A model generated the notes under the pieces. That model did no database searches. It saw only the letters and a program-made list of their open reading frames with translations, and had not been told where the DNA came from. A DNA stretch of 64,000 nucleotides from Bradyrhizobium sp. 21. GTDB lineage: Bacteria; Pseudomonadota; Alphaproteobacteria; Rhizobiales; Xanthobacteraceae. The position numbers and the translations under genes were made by a program. The stretch is from NCBI RefSeq assembly GCF_023073335.1, contig NZ_JADPJG010000003.1, forward strand, positions 445,076 through 509,075, in the 5' to 3' direction. This document shows, in pieces, positions 35,543 to 44,841 of this stretch (its first letter is position 1; each line of letters begins with the position of its first letter).

Positions 35543-35626
35543 CGTAGGGTGGGTAAAGCGAAGCGTGCCCACCATTCATTTGCGCGTCACGATGGTGGGC
35601 ACGGCGCTATGCGGCTTTGCCCACCC
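35543..35626. repeat. Dispersed inverted repeat, GTGGG family variant (copy 3)
   Basis: CGTAGGGTGGGTAAAGCGAA on the left and a right arm ending CGGCTTTGCCCACCC are complementary. The inner GTGCCCACCAT/ATGGTGGGCAC pair is perfect. It is a variant of the elements at 23779 and 41400 and lies between two minus-strand genes. Confidence 0.75.
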
Positions 35627-35640
35627 CGCGGCAGATCAAT

Positions 35641-36342
35641 TCAAAACTTCTCCACCCAGGGCCGCAGCTCCAGCTCCCAGCTCCAGGCGCTGCGCGGCTG
35701 CTGCAGCACGTTCCAATAGCTCTCCGCGATCGCATCGGGATCGAGCATCGAATCCGGCTTGTCTTCGGGCTCGATGCGCGCCGCGCTGCGGATGCCGCCG
35801 TCGATCACGAAATGCGCGACATGGATGCCTTGCGGCGACAATTCGCGCGCCATGCTCTGCGCGAGCCCGCGCAGCGCGAACTTGCCCATCGCGAACGGGG
35901 CCGACTGCGCATAGCCCTTGACGCTGGCCGAAGCGCCGGTGAACAGGATCGCGCCGTGCTTGTTCGGCAGCATGCGCCTGGCCGCCTGCTGCGCCACCAG
36001 GAAGCCGCCATAGGCGCTGACCGCGATCGCATTGGCGACCTCAGCTGGAACGAGATCGACGAACGGCCCGCGCGCACGGCCGCTGGCGTTGTAGACGACG
36101 AGGTCTGGCGCCCCGATCTCGCGCTCGACCAGGCCGAACAGGCGCTCGACCTCCTCAGGCTCGATGGCGTTGCAGGCATAGGCCTTGGCGCCGGTCTCGC
36201 TGCAGAGCGCGCCTAACTTCTCGATCTTTCGCGCGGCCAGCGCGACACGAATGCCCTGGGCGGACAATAGCCGCGCCAGCGAGGCGCTCAGGCCTTCGCC
36301 GGCGCCGACGATGAGGGCGATCTTGTATTTCGGGTGTTCCAT
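35641..36342 (-). CDS. SDR family protein lacking the catalytic Tyr
   Basis: A 233-residue SDR-fold protein. The cofactor loop reads IVGAGEGLSAS rather than TGxxxGIG, and NAG is NAS in VVYNASGRARG. At the YxxxK site the sequence is FAMGK in QSAPFAMGKFALRG, so Lys is kept and Tyr is Phe. The late part (HVAHFVIDGGI, ELELRPWVEKF) fits SDRs annotated as oxidoreductases but of unknown activity. The start at 36342 is the first Met. Upstream, 221 bases separate it from the divergent acyl-CoA dehydrogenase. Confidence 0.78.
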   Translation of the reverse strand: MEHPKYKIALIVGAGEGLSASLARLLSAQGIRVALAARKIEKLGALCSETGAKAYACNAIEPEEVERLFGLVEREIGAPDLVVYNASGRARGPFVDLVPAEVANAIAVSAYGGFLVAQQAARRMLPNKHGAILFTGASASVKGYAQSAPFAMGKFALRGLAQSMARELSPQGIHVAHFVIDGGIRSAARIEPEDKPDSMLDPDAIAESYWNVLQQPRSAWSWELELRPWVEKF

Positions 36343-36563
36343 GGCGTGATCTCTCGGAGACGGGAAGCTGCTGATCTAGGCATGGCCGCGCGAACGACCA
36401 ACGGGGGCGATCACAATTCCGCAGAGCGAATTGCTCCTTCACGGCGATCATGCCTCCCTGACGATTTGCGGCTTTATCCGCATCCGCGGCTGGAGCATGA
36501 TCGACATCATCCCAAGCGGCAAGCGCTAAGAATTGCCGTCGGGCGGGAACGAAGAGGACGATC

Positions 36564-38348
36564 ATGCGACAGCCGGCCCCAGCGCAGCCAAAACATATCG
36601 CGGCCGGGCAGTCCGGCCTGCTGGCGCCAGATACAACTGGCATGAATTTCTATCGCGCCGACCAGTCGCTGACCGACCTCTTGCGCATCCATCTGCCGGA
36701 GACGTTGTTTCGCCACATCGAGCCGCATCTCGATCGCCTCGGTGAACTCGCCGGCGGCCCGCTCGACGACTGCGCGCGGCTCGCCGATCGGCACACGCCG
36801 GTGCTGCACCAGCGCGACAGATTCGGCCGCGACGTGCAGTGGATCGAATACCACCCGGCCTATCGCGAGTTGGAGAACGCGGCCTTCGGCGAATTCGGCA
36901 TCCATGCGCTCTCGATCCGCAAGGGCATCATGGGCTGGCCGGACAAATATCCTGTCGTGGCGAAACACGCCTTCACCTTCCTGTTCAACCAGACCGAATT
37001 CGGCATGGGTTGCCCGATCAACGTCACCGACGGCTGCGCAAAATTGCTGGCGAATTTCGGCAGCGAGGCGCTGAAGGCAAAATATCTCGATGGCCTGACC
37101 CAGACCGACATGAGCAAGCTGACGCAAGGGGGCCAGTTCATGACCGAAAAGGAAGGCGGCTCCGACGTCGGCACGCTGACCACGCGCGCGGTGCAGGAGG
37201 GCGATCATTGGCGCCTCACCGGCGAAAAATGGTTCTGCTCGAACGCCGACGCCAAAGTCGTGATGCTGCTGGCGCGCCCCGAAGGCGCCGGCCCGGGCAC
37301 GCGTGGCGTCGGCCTGTTCCTGATGCCGCGCTTCCTCGACGACGGCTCTCAGAACCACTACCGGATCGTGCGTCTCAAGGACAAGCTCGGCACGCGCTCG
37401 ATGGCCTCAGGCGAGATCAAGCTCGAAGGCGCGATCGCCTATGCGGTCGGCAAGCTCGACCGCGGCTTTGTGCAGATGGCCGAGATGGTGAATTCCTCGC
37501 GGCTCTCCAACGGCGTCAAATCGACTGCGCTGATGCGCCGCGCCTACCATGATGCAATGACGGTGGCAAAGAACCGCGTCGTGTTCGGCAGCCGCATCAT
37601 CGACCTGCCGCTTGGTCGAAGGCAGATGCTGAAGATCATGCTGCCGGTCGAGCAGGCGCTGTCGATGAGCTTCCTCACCGCCGACGCGCTCGACCGCGCC
37701 GAGGCCGGCAGCCAGGATGCGGCTGCGCTGCTGCGTATCCTGACGCCGACGCTGAAATTCCGTGCCACGCGTGATGCGCGAAAAGTCTGCGGGGATGCGC
37801 TCGAGATGCGCGGCGGCATTGGCTATATCGAGGAATTCGCCACCGCGCGGCTGCTGCGCGATGCCCATCTTGGCTCGGTCTGGGAAGGCACCGGCAACAT
37901 CGTCGCGATCGATGCGCTCCGGCGCGCGGTCGGCCGCCACGGCGCGGAATCCGCGCTTGCCGCCGACCTGCACGCGCGGCTCGATGACAGCCCCTCGGTG
38001 CCGCAGGCCTGGCGGGACCGGCTACGCGACCTGGTGGATCGCGCGGTGGGCTTTGCGCGCGAGGTCGCGAGCAAGGCCGACAACGAGGCCGATGCGCGGC
38101 GCGCGACGAGCCTGCTCTATCACGTCGCAAGCGCCGTTGCGCTGGCCTGGGAAGCGCACCGCATCCACGCCATGCGCGGCGATGCGCGCCGGCTGCTGCT
38201 GTCGCGGCTGGTGATCGATCATCGGGTGTCGCCAAGCGATCCGTTCCGGCTGACGGAAAATGCGGCGCAGCAGAGGATCGCAGCGCTACTGCTCGGCGAG
38301 CGCGTGGCCTCCATGAGCGAGGTTGGCGAACTGGTTCTGGCAGCGTAG
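36564..38348 (+). CDS. Acyl-CoA dehydrogenase, AidB-like
   Basis: A 594-residue flavoenzyme, longer than the usual 380-residue acyl-CoA dehydrogenase, as in the AidB/acyl-CoA dehydrogenase-9-like group. Features include TQGGQFMTEKEGGSDVG and RLTGEKWFCSNADA (FAD/substrate regions), RGVGLFLMPRF, and the C-terminal GGIGYIEEFATARLLRDAHL with VWEGTGNI. The N-terminal 150 residues hold the extra helical domain. It probably oxidises an acyl-CoA, or acts in stress protection as AidB does. The ATG at 36564 follows AGAGGACG. The alcohol dehydrogenase gene starts 47 bases downstream, so an operon is likely. Confidence 0.88.
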   Translation: MRQPAPAQPKHIAAGQSGLLAPDTTGMNFYRADQSLTDLLRIHLPETLFRHIEPHLDRLGELAGGPLDDCARLADRHTPVLHQRDRFGRDVQWIEYHPAYRELENAAFGEFGIHALSIRKGIMGWPDKYPVVAKHAFTFLFNQTEFGMGCPINVTDGCAKLLANFGSEALKAKYLDGLTQTDMSKLTQGGQFMTEKEGGSDVGTLTTRAVQEGDHWRLTGEKWFCSNADAKVVMLLARPEGAGPGTRGVGLFLMPRFLDDGSQNHYRIVRLKDKLGTRSMASGEIKLEGAIAYAVGKLDRGFVQMAEMVNSSRLSNGVKSTALMRRAYHDAMTVAKNRVVFGSRIIDLPLGRRQMLKIMLPVEQALSMSFLTADALDRAEAGSQDAAALLRILTPTLKFRATRDARKVCGDALEMRGGIGYIEEFATARLLRDAHLGSVWEGTGNIVAIDALRRAVGRHGAESALAADLHARLDDSPSVPQAWRDRLRDLVDRAVGFAREVASKADNEADARRATSLLYHVASAVALAWEAHRIHAMRGDARRLLLSRLVIDHRVSPSDPFRLTENAAQQRIAALLLGERVASMSEVGELVLAA

Positions 38349-38395
38349 GCTGCGCTCCACGCTCAAACCAAAAAAAAAGCGATAGGGAGTGCTCG

Positions 38396-39484
38396 ATGAA
38401 GGCCGCCGTCCTCCATGAAGTCAACCAGCCGCTGGTCATCGAGGATGTCAGCCTGCCGAAGCCCGGCCCGCGCGAGGTGCTGATCCGCACGTCGGTGGCG
38501 GGCCTCTGCCACTCCGACCTGCACTTCATGGAAGGGCTCTATCCGCACCCGCTGCCCGCGGTTCTCGGGCACGAATCCGCCGGTGTCGTCGAGCAGGTCG
38601 GCTCCGACGTGACTTATGTGAAGCCCGGCGATCACGTCGTCACCTGCCTTTCGGTGTTCTGCGGCACCTGCGACAATTGCACCACGGGCCGCACGGTGCT
38701 CTGCACCGACACCACGGTGAAATTGCTGCCGGGTGCCTCCAACAGGATGCAGTGGGCGCGACCTGAGAAGCTGCATCAATTCCTCAACCTCTCGTCCTTC
38801 GCCGAGCAGATGCTGGTGCACGAGAACGCCATCGTGAAGATCCGCAAAGAGATGCCGCTCGATCTCGCCGCGCTGATCGGCTGCGGTGTCATCACCGGCT
38901 ACGGCGCAGTGGTGAACACGGCGAAGGTGACGGCGGGCGAGACCGTGGCCGTAATCGGCTGCGGCGGTGTCGGCATGGCGGCGATCAACGGCGCGCAGAT
39001 CGCGGGCGCTGGCCGCATCATCGCCATAGACACCAATCCGGCAAAGCTCCAGCTCGCGACCAAGCTCGGCGCGACCGACATCATCAACCCCGCCGACGGC
39101 GACGTCGTGAAGCAGGTGCGCGATCTCACCAATGGCGGCGTGCATCATTCCTTCGAGGTGCTCGGCCGCAAGGAGACCGCGGAGCAGGCGTTCGGCATGC
39201 TCGCCTCGGGCGGCACGGCCACCATCGTCGGCATGATTCCGTTCGGCCAGAAGATCGAGCTGCACGGCTTTGATTTTCTGCGCGAGCGCAGGATCCAGGG
39301 CTCCTCGATGGGGTCCAACCATTTTCGCGTCGACATGCCGCGGCTGGTGGATTTCTATCTGCGCGGCCGTTTGCATCTTGAGGACTGGATTTCGGCCAAG
39401 CTGAAGCTCTCCGAGATCAACGAAGGTTTTGCCAGCATGAAAGCCGGCAAGACGCTGCGCAGCGTGATCATGTTTGACAGCTGA
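38396..39484 (+). CDS. Zinc-dependent alcohol dehydrogenase
   Basis: A 362-residue MDR-family zinc alcohol dehydrogenase. The catalytic zinc ligands are in AGLCHSDLHF (Cys) and LGHESAGVVE (His-Glu); the structural zinc Cys cluster is CGTCDNCTTGRTVLC. The Rossmann motif is VAVIGCGGVGMAAINGAQ, with an acidic residue in IAIDTNPAK indicating NAD specificity. It oxidises an alcohol, perhaps with the acyl-CoA dehydrogenase in one pathway. AGGGAG precedes the ATG. It converges with the DUF1488 gene. Confidence 0.92.
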   Translation: MKAAVLHEVNQPLVIEDVSLPKPGPREVLIRTSVAGLCHSDLHFMEGLYPHPLPAVLGHESAGVVEQVGSDVTYVKPGDHVVTCLSVFCGTCDNCTTGRTVLCTDTTVKLLPGASNRMQWARPEKLHQFLNLSSFAEQMLVHENAIVKIRKEMPLDLAALIGCGVITGYGAVVNTAKVTAGETVAVIGCGGVGMAAINGAQIAGAGRIIAIDTNPAKLQLATKLGATDIINPADGDVVKQVRDLTNGGVHHSFEVLGRKETAEQAFGMLASGGTATIVGMIPFGQKIELHGFDFLRERRIQGSSMGSNHFRVDMPRLVDFYLRGRLHLEDWISAKLKLSEINEGFASMKAGKTLRSVIMFDS

Positions 39485-39520
39485 AGTGCGATGGGATTGG
39501 GCATGACGGAGGGAGCGGCA

Positions 39521-39796
39521 CTATTTGCCCAAATGTCGCGTAAAGATCCGCACCACATGGCCCCTGACCCGCGGCGCCTCGTCGTAGAGGTCTGACGCAA
39601 GCCGCTCGATGGTCTCGCGCAGCGACATGAACTGCGCCTGCCGCGCGCTGCTTTCGGTGCCCTGCATGCCCGCGAGCTCGTCCATCGCAGCGTCGCTGAT
39701 CTGGCACTGCACGATTTCGCCGTCGTTCAGCATGGTGAAGCGAAAGGCCAGCCGTTCGCGATCATGTCCGATGATCCTGTCGCGCATGAGTGGCAT
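39521..39796 (-). CDS. DUF1488 family small protein
   Basis: A 91-residue cytosolic protein with the DUF1488-like core LAFRFTMLNDGEIVQCQISD followed by AAMDELAG. The C-terminal half is helical (QFMSLRETIERLASDLYDEA). Function is unknown for the family. The ATG at 39796 is taken; a TTG 11 codons earlier at 39829 is an alternative that would add MSGAGLDRDDL. It lies downstream of amp nucleosidase on the other side of a short gap, convergent with the alcohol dehydrogenase. Confidence 0.65.
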   Translation of the reverse strand: MPLMRDRIIGHDRERLAFRFTMLNDGEIVQCQISDAAMDELAGMQGTESSARQAQFMSLRETIERLASDLYDEAPRVRGHVVRIFTRHLGK

Positions 39797-39873
39797 CAAG
39801 TCGTCCCGGTCGAGCCCCGCGCCGGACAATGCTGAAAATCCCGCTTCTTGTCAGCAGCAAAGAGACCTTCGTC

Positions 39874-41343
39874 CTACTGGAACGCGACCTCGGCGAAACT
39901 GCGGAGCTTCCGCGAATGCAGCCGCTCGGATTCCTGCTGCTTGAGCCGTTCCAGCGCCTTCAGGCCGATCTCGAGATGCTGGCCGACGCGGCGGCGGTAG
40001 AATTCGCTGGCCATGCCCGCGAGCTTGATCTCGCCATGCAGCGGCTTGTCGGAGACGCACAGCAGCGTGCCGTAGGGGACGCGGAAGCGGTAGCCGTTGG
40101 CGGCGATCGCGGCCGATTCCATGTCGAGCGCGACCGCGCGGGATTGCGACAGACGCCGGATCACCGCCGGGCCGGAGATCTCCCAATTGCGGTTGTCGAC
40201 GCTTGCGACCGTCCCCGTGCGCATCAGGCGCTTGAGCTCGAAACCTTCGAGCCCGGTGACGTCCTCGACCGCCTCTTCCAGCGCGACCTGCATCTCCGCC
40301 AGCGCCGGGATCGGCACCCAGAGCGGCAACTCGCGGTCGAGCACGTGGTCCTCGCGCACATAGCCGTGCGCGAGCACGTAATCGCCGAGCCGCTGCGTGT
40401 TGCGCAGGCCCGCGCAATGGCCGAGCATCAGCCAGGCATGCGGACGCAACACGGCAACGTGGTCGGTGACGTTGCGCGCGTTGGACGGGCCGGTGCCGAT
40501 GTTGATCAGACTGATGCCGCGATAGCCGGATGCGACCAGGTGAAAGGCCGGCATCTGCGGCGCGCGCGCGGGCGCGACACCCGTCGTCGCGCCGCCGCTG
40601 CGCGTGATCAGATTTCCGGGAGCGACGAAAGCTTCGAGCCCCGCCTCGCCGGCCTGAAGCCGCTGCTGGCAGAGCTGCGCGAAGGCGTCGACATAGAACT
40701 GGTAGTTGGTGAAGATGACAAAATTCTGGAAATGCTCGGGGTCGGTGCCGGTGTAGTGATAGAGCCGGCGCAGCGAGTAATCGACGCGGGCAGCCCGGAA
40801 CAAGGACAACGGCTCGGGCGCACCGGGCTGGAGCTCGAAAGTGCCGTCGGCGATGGCGTCGTCCATGGTGGCCAGATCAGGCACGTCGAACGCGTCGCGC
40901 AGCGATCGCGTGACGGCGGAATTCTCGCTGGTGGTGATGGCGGCTTCGATGTTGATGTCGCGGCGATAGGCGAAGTGAACCGGGATCGATTCGCCGGACT
41001 CGCCGATTTCGACCGAGACGCCGTGGTTCTGGATCAACAATCCGATCTGCTCGGTGAGATAGGTCCGGAACAGATCCGGACGCGTGACGCTGGTCTCGTG
41101 CACACCGGGCCGGGCGACGAAGCCGTAGGCGAGACGCGAATCCAGCCGCGCATGCGTCGCAGTCGTGATGCGGACGAAGGGATAGAAGGCCCGCACCCGC
41201 GTCGTGATCGCCTCGCCGTTGACGTAAGCCTCGAACCGGTCGCGCAGGAATTTCGTATTGCGCTCGTAGATCTCCTCGAGGCGGGCGACGGCGAGGGACG
41301 CGTCGGAGAAGGATTCGGTGGCGATGGAGGGTGGGGACTGCAT
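39874..41343 (-). CDS. amn: AMP nucleosidase
   Basis: A 489-residue enzyme that hydrolyses AMP to adenine and ribose 5-phosphate. The N-terminal AMP-nucleosidase regulatory domain covers about residues 1-180 (FYPFVRITTATHARLDSRLA), and the phosphorylase-like catalytic domain follows, with INIGTGPSNARNVTDHVAVL, MLGHCAGLRNTQRLGDYVLA and the nucleoside-binding VALDMESAAIAANG (Asp/Met/Glu). Length agrees with E. coli Amn. The start at 41343 is the first Met of the conserved N-terminus. Upstream sits a dispersed repeat and the type I secretion genes on the same strand. Confidence 0.93.
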   Translation of the reverse strand: MQSPPSIATESFSDASLAVARLEEIYERNTKFLRDRFEAYVNGEAITTRVRAFYPFVRITTATHARLDSRLAYGFVARPGVHETSVTRPDLFRTYLTEQIGLLIQNHGVSVEIGESGESIPVHFAYRRDINIEAAITTSENSAVTRSLRDAFDVPDLATMDDAIADGTFELQPGAPEPLSLFRAARVDYSLRRLYHYTGTDPEHFQNFVIFTNYQFYVDAFAQLCQQRLQAGEAGLEAFVAPGNLITRSGGATTGVAPARAPQMPAFHLVASGYRGISLINIGTGPSNARNVTDHVAVLRPHAWLMLGHCAGLRNTQRLGDYVLAHGYVREDHVLDRELPLWVPIPALAEMQVALEEAVEDVTGLEGFELKRLMRTGTVASVDNRNWEISGPAVIRRLSQSRAVALDMESAAIAANGYRFRVPYGTLLCVSDKPLHGEIKLAGMASEFYRRRVGQHLEIGLKALERLKQQESERLHSRKLRSFAEVAFQ

Positions 41344-41399
41344 TGTTCGACCGCCGGGTTGCTGGGGCTTGAGTCGAACTATAGCAAAAAGGAGGAGCC

Positions 41400-41487
41400 G
41401 TAGGGTGGGTTAGCGCAGCGTAACCCACCACTTCTGCTTCTGCGGATCGAGAAGTGGTGGGTTACGGCTTCGCCTAACCCACCCTAC
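41400..41487. repeat. Dispersed inverted repeat, GTGGGTTA family (copy 4, best preserved)
   Basis: Left arm GTAGGGTGGGTTAGCGCAGC (41400 on) and right arm GCCTAACCCACCCTAC (to 41487) are nearly perfect, with inner CACCACTTCT/AGAAGTGGTG pairing. It separates the secretion adaptor from AMP nucleosidase. Confidence 0.85.
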
Positions 41488-41507
41488 GAGATCGAGTTTG
41501 CCGCGCG

Positions 41508-42842
41508 TCACTTCTCCCGGAAGGCGCGCATCAGCTGGTCGTGCAACGGCTTCATCAGATAGGACAGCATGGTGCGGTCGCCGGTCTGGACGAAGGCCTC
41601 CGCCGGCATGCCGGGGATCAGTTTGGAGTCGCCCAGCTTGGCGACCTCTTCGGCCGGCATCGAGACGCGGATGGTGTAATAGCTCTGGCCGGTGCGCTGG
41701 TCGGTGGTGACGTCGGGCGAAACGCGGGTGACGAGACCGTTGAGCTCGGGCGTGGTGCGCTGGTTGAAGGCGGAGAGGCGCAGCAGCGTCTTCTGGCCGA
41801 TCTGGAGCTTGTCGATGTCGACCGGATTGACCTTGGCCTCGACCTGGAGATCGTCGGCCTGCGGCACGATCAGCATCAGGGCGTCGCCGGCGGTGACGAC
41901 GCCGCCGACGGTGTGCACCGTCGATTGCAGCACCATGCCGTCCTGCGGCGCGCGGATGTCGACGCGGCGGAGCTGGTCTTCGGCAGCGACCTTGCGCTCG
42001 ATCATCTCGCCGATCTTGTCGTTGGTCTCGCGCAGATCCTTGGAGACCTCACTGACCATGTCCTTGTCGACCTGGATGATCTGGAGCTCGGTCTCGGTGA
42101 TCTTGCCCTTGGCTTGCGCGCGCGAGGCGATGTATTGCGCGCGCTCGCCGTTGAGGCGGGCACTGTCGCGCTCGAGCGTGGTCAGGCGGGAGATCTGCAC
42201 CAGGTGCTTCTCGTAGAGATCGCGGACACCGATGAGCTCCTGCTGCACCAGCGAGATTTCCTTGTCCTTGGCTCGCTCCTGCGCGGAGAGACCCTCGATC
42301 TCCTCATTGAGCTGCTGGACGCGCTCGCGAAGCTGCGCCTTCTGGCCGGCGCGGCCGTTGACGCGGACGTCGAACAGCTTGGTTTCGGCGTCGAGCAGCG
42401 TCTTCACGTCGGAATCGTTGCCGCGATCCAGCAGCGATCGCGGGAATTCGACCTTGTCGAGACCGCGCTGCTCGGCCTGCAACCGCGCCGTGCGCGCCTG
42501 GGCCGCATCGAGATTCTTGGTGACGATGGCGAGGTTGGCCTTGGTGACGGTGTCGTCGAGCCGCACCACGATGTCGCCGGCCTTGACCACGTCGCCGTCG
42601 TGGGCGCGCAGCTCGCCGACCACGCCGCCGGTCGGGTGCTGCACCTTCTTGACGTTGGACTCGACCACGATCTGGCCCGGCGCGATCAGCGCGCCCGAGA
42701 TCAGCACAGTCGACGACCAGCCGCCGAGACCGACGACAAGGACAAGCACGATCCCAAGCCCAAGCATCAGGTGAAACCGGATCGACTGCCGCACGGTCCT
42801 CTTGGCGGCGGGCTTCCCGCCGCCGATCGCCATCGTGCTCAT
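41508..42842 (-). CDS. prsE: Type I secretion periplasmic adaptor (HlyD/PrsE family)
   Basis: A 444-residue membrane-fusion protein. One N-terminal membrane helix (IRFHLMLGLGIVLVLVVGLG) is followed by a lipoyl-type motif GALIAPGQIVVESNVKKVQH, a long periplasmic coiled coil (about residues 130-290, rich in Leu, Glu, Gln), the second lipoyl half with IRAPQDGMVLQSTVHTVGG, and the beta-barrel end. It links the ABC exporter to an outer-membrane TolC-like channel, whose gene is not in the window. The ATG overlaps the upstream ABC gene stop (ATGA), so the two are translationally coupled. The PrsE label rests on family resemblance. Confidence 0.9.
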   Translation of the reverse strand: MSTMAIGGGKPAAKRTVRQSIRFHLMLGLGIVLVLVVGLGGWSSTVLISGALIAPGQIVVESNVKKVQHPTGGVVGELRAHDGDVVKAGDIVVRLDDTVTKANLAIVTKNLDAAQARTARLQAEQRGLDKVEFPRSLLDRGNDSDVKTLLDAETKLFDVRVNGRAGQKAQLRERVQQLNEEIEGLSAQERAKDKEISLVQQELIGVRDLYEKHLVQISRLTTLERDSARLNGERAQYIASRAQAKGKITETELQIIQVDKDMVSEVSKDLRETNDKIGEMIERKVAAEDQLRRVDIRAPQDGMVLQSTVHTVGGVVTAGDALMLIVPQADDLQVEAKVNPVDIDKLQIGQKTLLRLSAFNQRTTPELNGLVTRVSPDVTTDQRTGQSYYTIRVSMPAEEVAKLGDSKLIPGMPAEAFVQTGDRTMLSYLMKPLHDQLMRAFREK

Positions 42843-44581
42843 GACTTTCCGCCTTCGCTGACGATCTTGATCGGTGCCGGCGGCGTCACGCGCGGCTGGA
42901 GCACCTGGGCGAGGACCTGTTCCTTCGGCCCGAAGGCCTGCATGCGGCCGTCACGCAGAACCAGGACTTGGTCGACCGCCTCGACGCCGATCGGACGGTG
43001 CGCCACCACGATGACGATGGCGCCGCGCTCGCGCGCGGAACGGATGGCGCGGGTCAGCGCCTCGTCGCCTTCGGTGTCGAGATTGGAATTGGGCTCGTCG
43101 AGCACGATCAGGAACGGATTGCCGTAGAGGGCGCGCGCCAGCGCCACGCGCTGCGCCTGGCCTGCGGAGAGCGCGGTGCCCTGCTCGCCGACCTGGGTGT
43201 TGTAGCCCTCGCGCATCTTGATGATCATCTCGTGCACGCCGGCCTCTTTCGCCGCGGCGATGATGGCGTCGGAGACGGCGTCGGGATCGAACCGGCTGAT
43301 GTTCTGCGCGATGGTGCCGCCGAACAATTCGACGTCCTGCGGCAGATAGCCGATATGGCGACCGAGCATGTCGGAGGCCCATTGGTCGAGCGCCGCGCCG
43401 TCGAGCCGCACCTTGCCGCGGACCGGTTGCCAGACGCCGACCAGCGCGCGGATCAGCGACGACTTGCCGGAGCCGCTCGGCCCGATCACGCCTAGGCCAT
43501 TGCCGGCTTCGAGCGCAAAGGTGATGTCCTGCACGATGAGGCGCTGGTCGCCCGGCGGCACCATGGCGATGCCTTCGACCGACAGGCGGCTGGTGGGTGC
43601 CTGCAACTGGGTCGGCATCGTCTGCGCCGGCATCTGCTCCAGGAGACGGGTGAGGCGGTGCCAGCTCTGACGGGCCGCGACAAACGATTTCCAGTGCGCG
43701 ATCGCAAGATCGACCGGCGCCAGCGCGCGGGCGGAGAGGATCGAGCCGGCGATGATGATACCCGCGGTCGCCTCCTGGTGGATGACGAGATAGGCGCCGA
43801 CCGCAAGCACGGCCGATTGCAGCATCATGCGCAGCACTTTTGCAACCGCACCGAGACCGCCGGCGACGTCGCTCGCACGCTGGTTGCCGCCGAGATATTT
43901 TTCATTGGCCTCGCTCCAGCGCGCGTTCATCCGACCGGCCATGCCCATCGACACCATGACTTCGGCATTGCGACGGCTGGAGGCGGCGATATCGTTGCGC
44001 TGCGCGGCAAGGCCCATCGCCTCGCGCGCCGGCTGGCGGGACATGAATTCGGTGACGATCGTCAGCCCGACCAGGATGACGGCGCCGATCAGCGCGGTGA
44101 CGCCGATCATGACGTGGAAGGCGAAGCAGATGGCGAGATAAAGCGGCAGCCAGGGCAGGTCGAAGAACGCACTCGGCCCCATGCCGCCGAGGAAGGAGCG
44201 GACATTGTCGAGATCGCGCAGCGGCTGAAGCCCCTCGTTGCGGCTGCCAACCAGCAGCGGCAGGCGCACGATGGTGTCGAACACGCGCTTGTTCAGGGCT
44301 TCGTCCAGCGCGGTGCCGACCCGCCCCAGGATCCGATTGCGGATCATGTCGAGCACGCCCTGCGCCATGTAGAGGAAGCTGGCGAGGATGATCAGGCCGA
44401 CCAGGGTCGGAATGCTGCGGCTCGGCAGCACCCGGTCGTAGACCTCCAGCATGAAGATCGACCCGGTCAGATAGAGCAGGTTGATCATGCAGCTCATCAA
44501 GCCGACGCCGACAAACGCCGTGCGACAAGCGCGCAGCGCGTCACCGAGCTCTGAACGGCGGACGCCGGATACGGCTGCCAT
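42839..44581 (-). CDS. prsD: Type I secretion permease/ATPase (HlyB/PrsD family)
   Basis: A 580-residue ABC exporter half-molecule. Residues about 20-310 form the six-helix membrane domain (LMSCMINLLYLTGSIFMLEV near the start). The ATPase domain holds Walker A GPSGSGKSS, Q-loop GYLPQDVELF, signature LSAGQAQRVALARAL and Walker B FLIVLDEPNSNLD. The signature is LSAGQ instead of LSGGQ, which is common in rhizobial type I exporters. There is no N-terminal C39-like domain. It should export RTX/VCBS-type proteins with uncleaved C-terminal signals; the giant protein at the right edge is a candidate substrate. Confidence 0.92.
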   Translation of the reverse strand: MAAVSGVRRSELGDALRACRTAFVGVGLMSCMINLLYLTGSIFMLEVYDRVLPSRSIPTLVGLIILASFLYMAQGVLDMIRNRILGRVGTALDEALNKRVFDTIVRLPLLVGSRNEGLQPLRDLDNVRSFLGGMGPSAFFDLPWLPLYLAICFAFHVMIGVTALIGAVILVGLTIVTEFMSRQPAREAMGLAAQRNDIAASSRRNAEVMVSMGMAGRMNARWSEANEKYLGGNQRASDVAGGLGAVAKVLRMMLQSAVLAVGAYLVIHQEATAGIIIAGSILSARALAPVDLAIAHWKSFVAARQSWHRLTRLLEQMPAQTMPTQLQAPTSRLSVEGIAMVPPGDQRLIVQDITFALEAGNGLGVIGPSGSGKSSLIRALVGVWQPVRGKVRLDGAALDQWASDMLGRHIGYLPQDVELFGGTIAQNISRFDPDAVSDAIIAAAKEAGVHEMIIKMREGYNTQVGEQGTALSAGQAQRVALARALYGNPFLIVLDEPNSNLDTEGDEALTRAIRSARERGAIVIVVAHRPIGVEAVDQVLVLRDGRMQAFGPKEQVLAQVLQPRVTPPAPIKIVSEGGKS

Positions 44582-44787
44582 CAGTCTGATCTCTTTCGGG
44601 TGGGGGCCAAAGCCCCTGATTTCAAAGGCGAATTCAGGAGTAATCGACCCGGATTAATATCGCGTTTGCGCTCCTCGCCCAACGCAGCCGAATAATCCGG
44701 GACCCCTATGGGCCACATCACCCCCGACCAGCCTCGCACGCAAGTCCGGAATCACACAGTCTTGCGGCTTTTTCTTGCCGACATGTC

Positions 44788-44811
44788 ACCTCTCCCCGGG
44801 TGGGGAGAGGT
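44788..44811. repeat. Short inverted repeat ACCTCTCCCC/GGGGAGAGGT
   Basis: A perfect 10-bp stem with a four-base loop. The arms resemble those of the larger elements in the ABC importer operon (49805, 50926). It sits just past the GlsB/YeaQ gene stop and has no adjacent T-run. Confidence 0.6.
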
Positions 44812-44841
44812 CAAAAGTTCATCAATTGAACTCAGGCGCCG

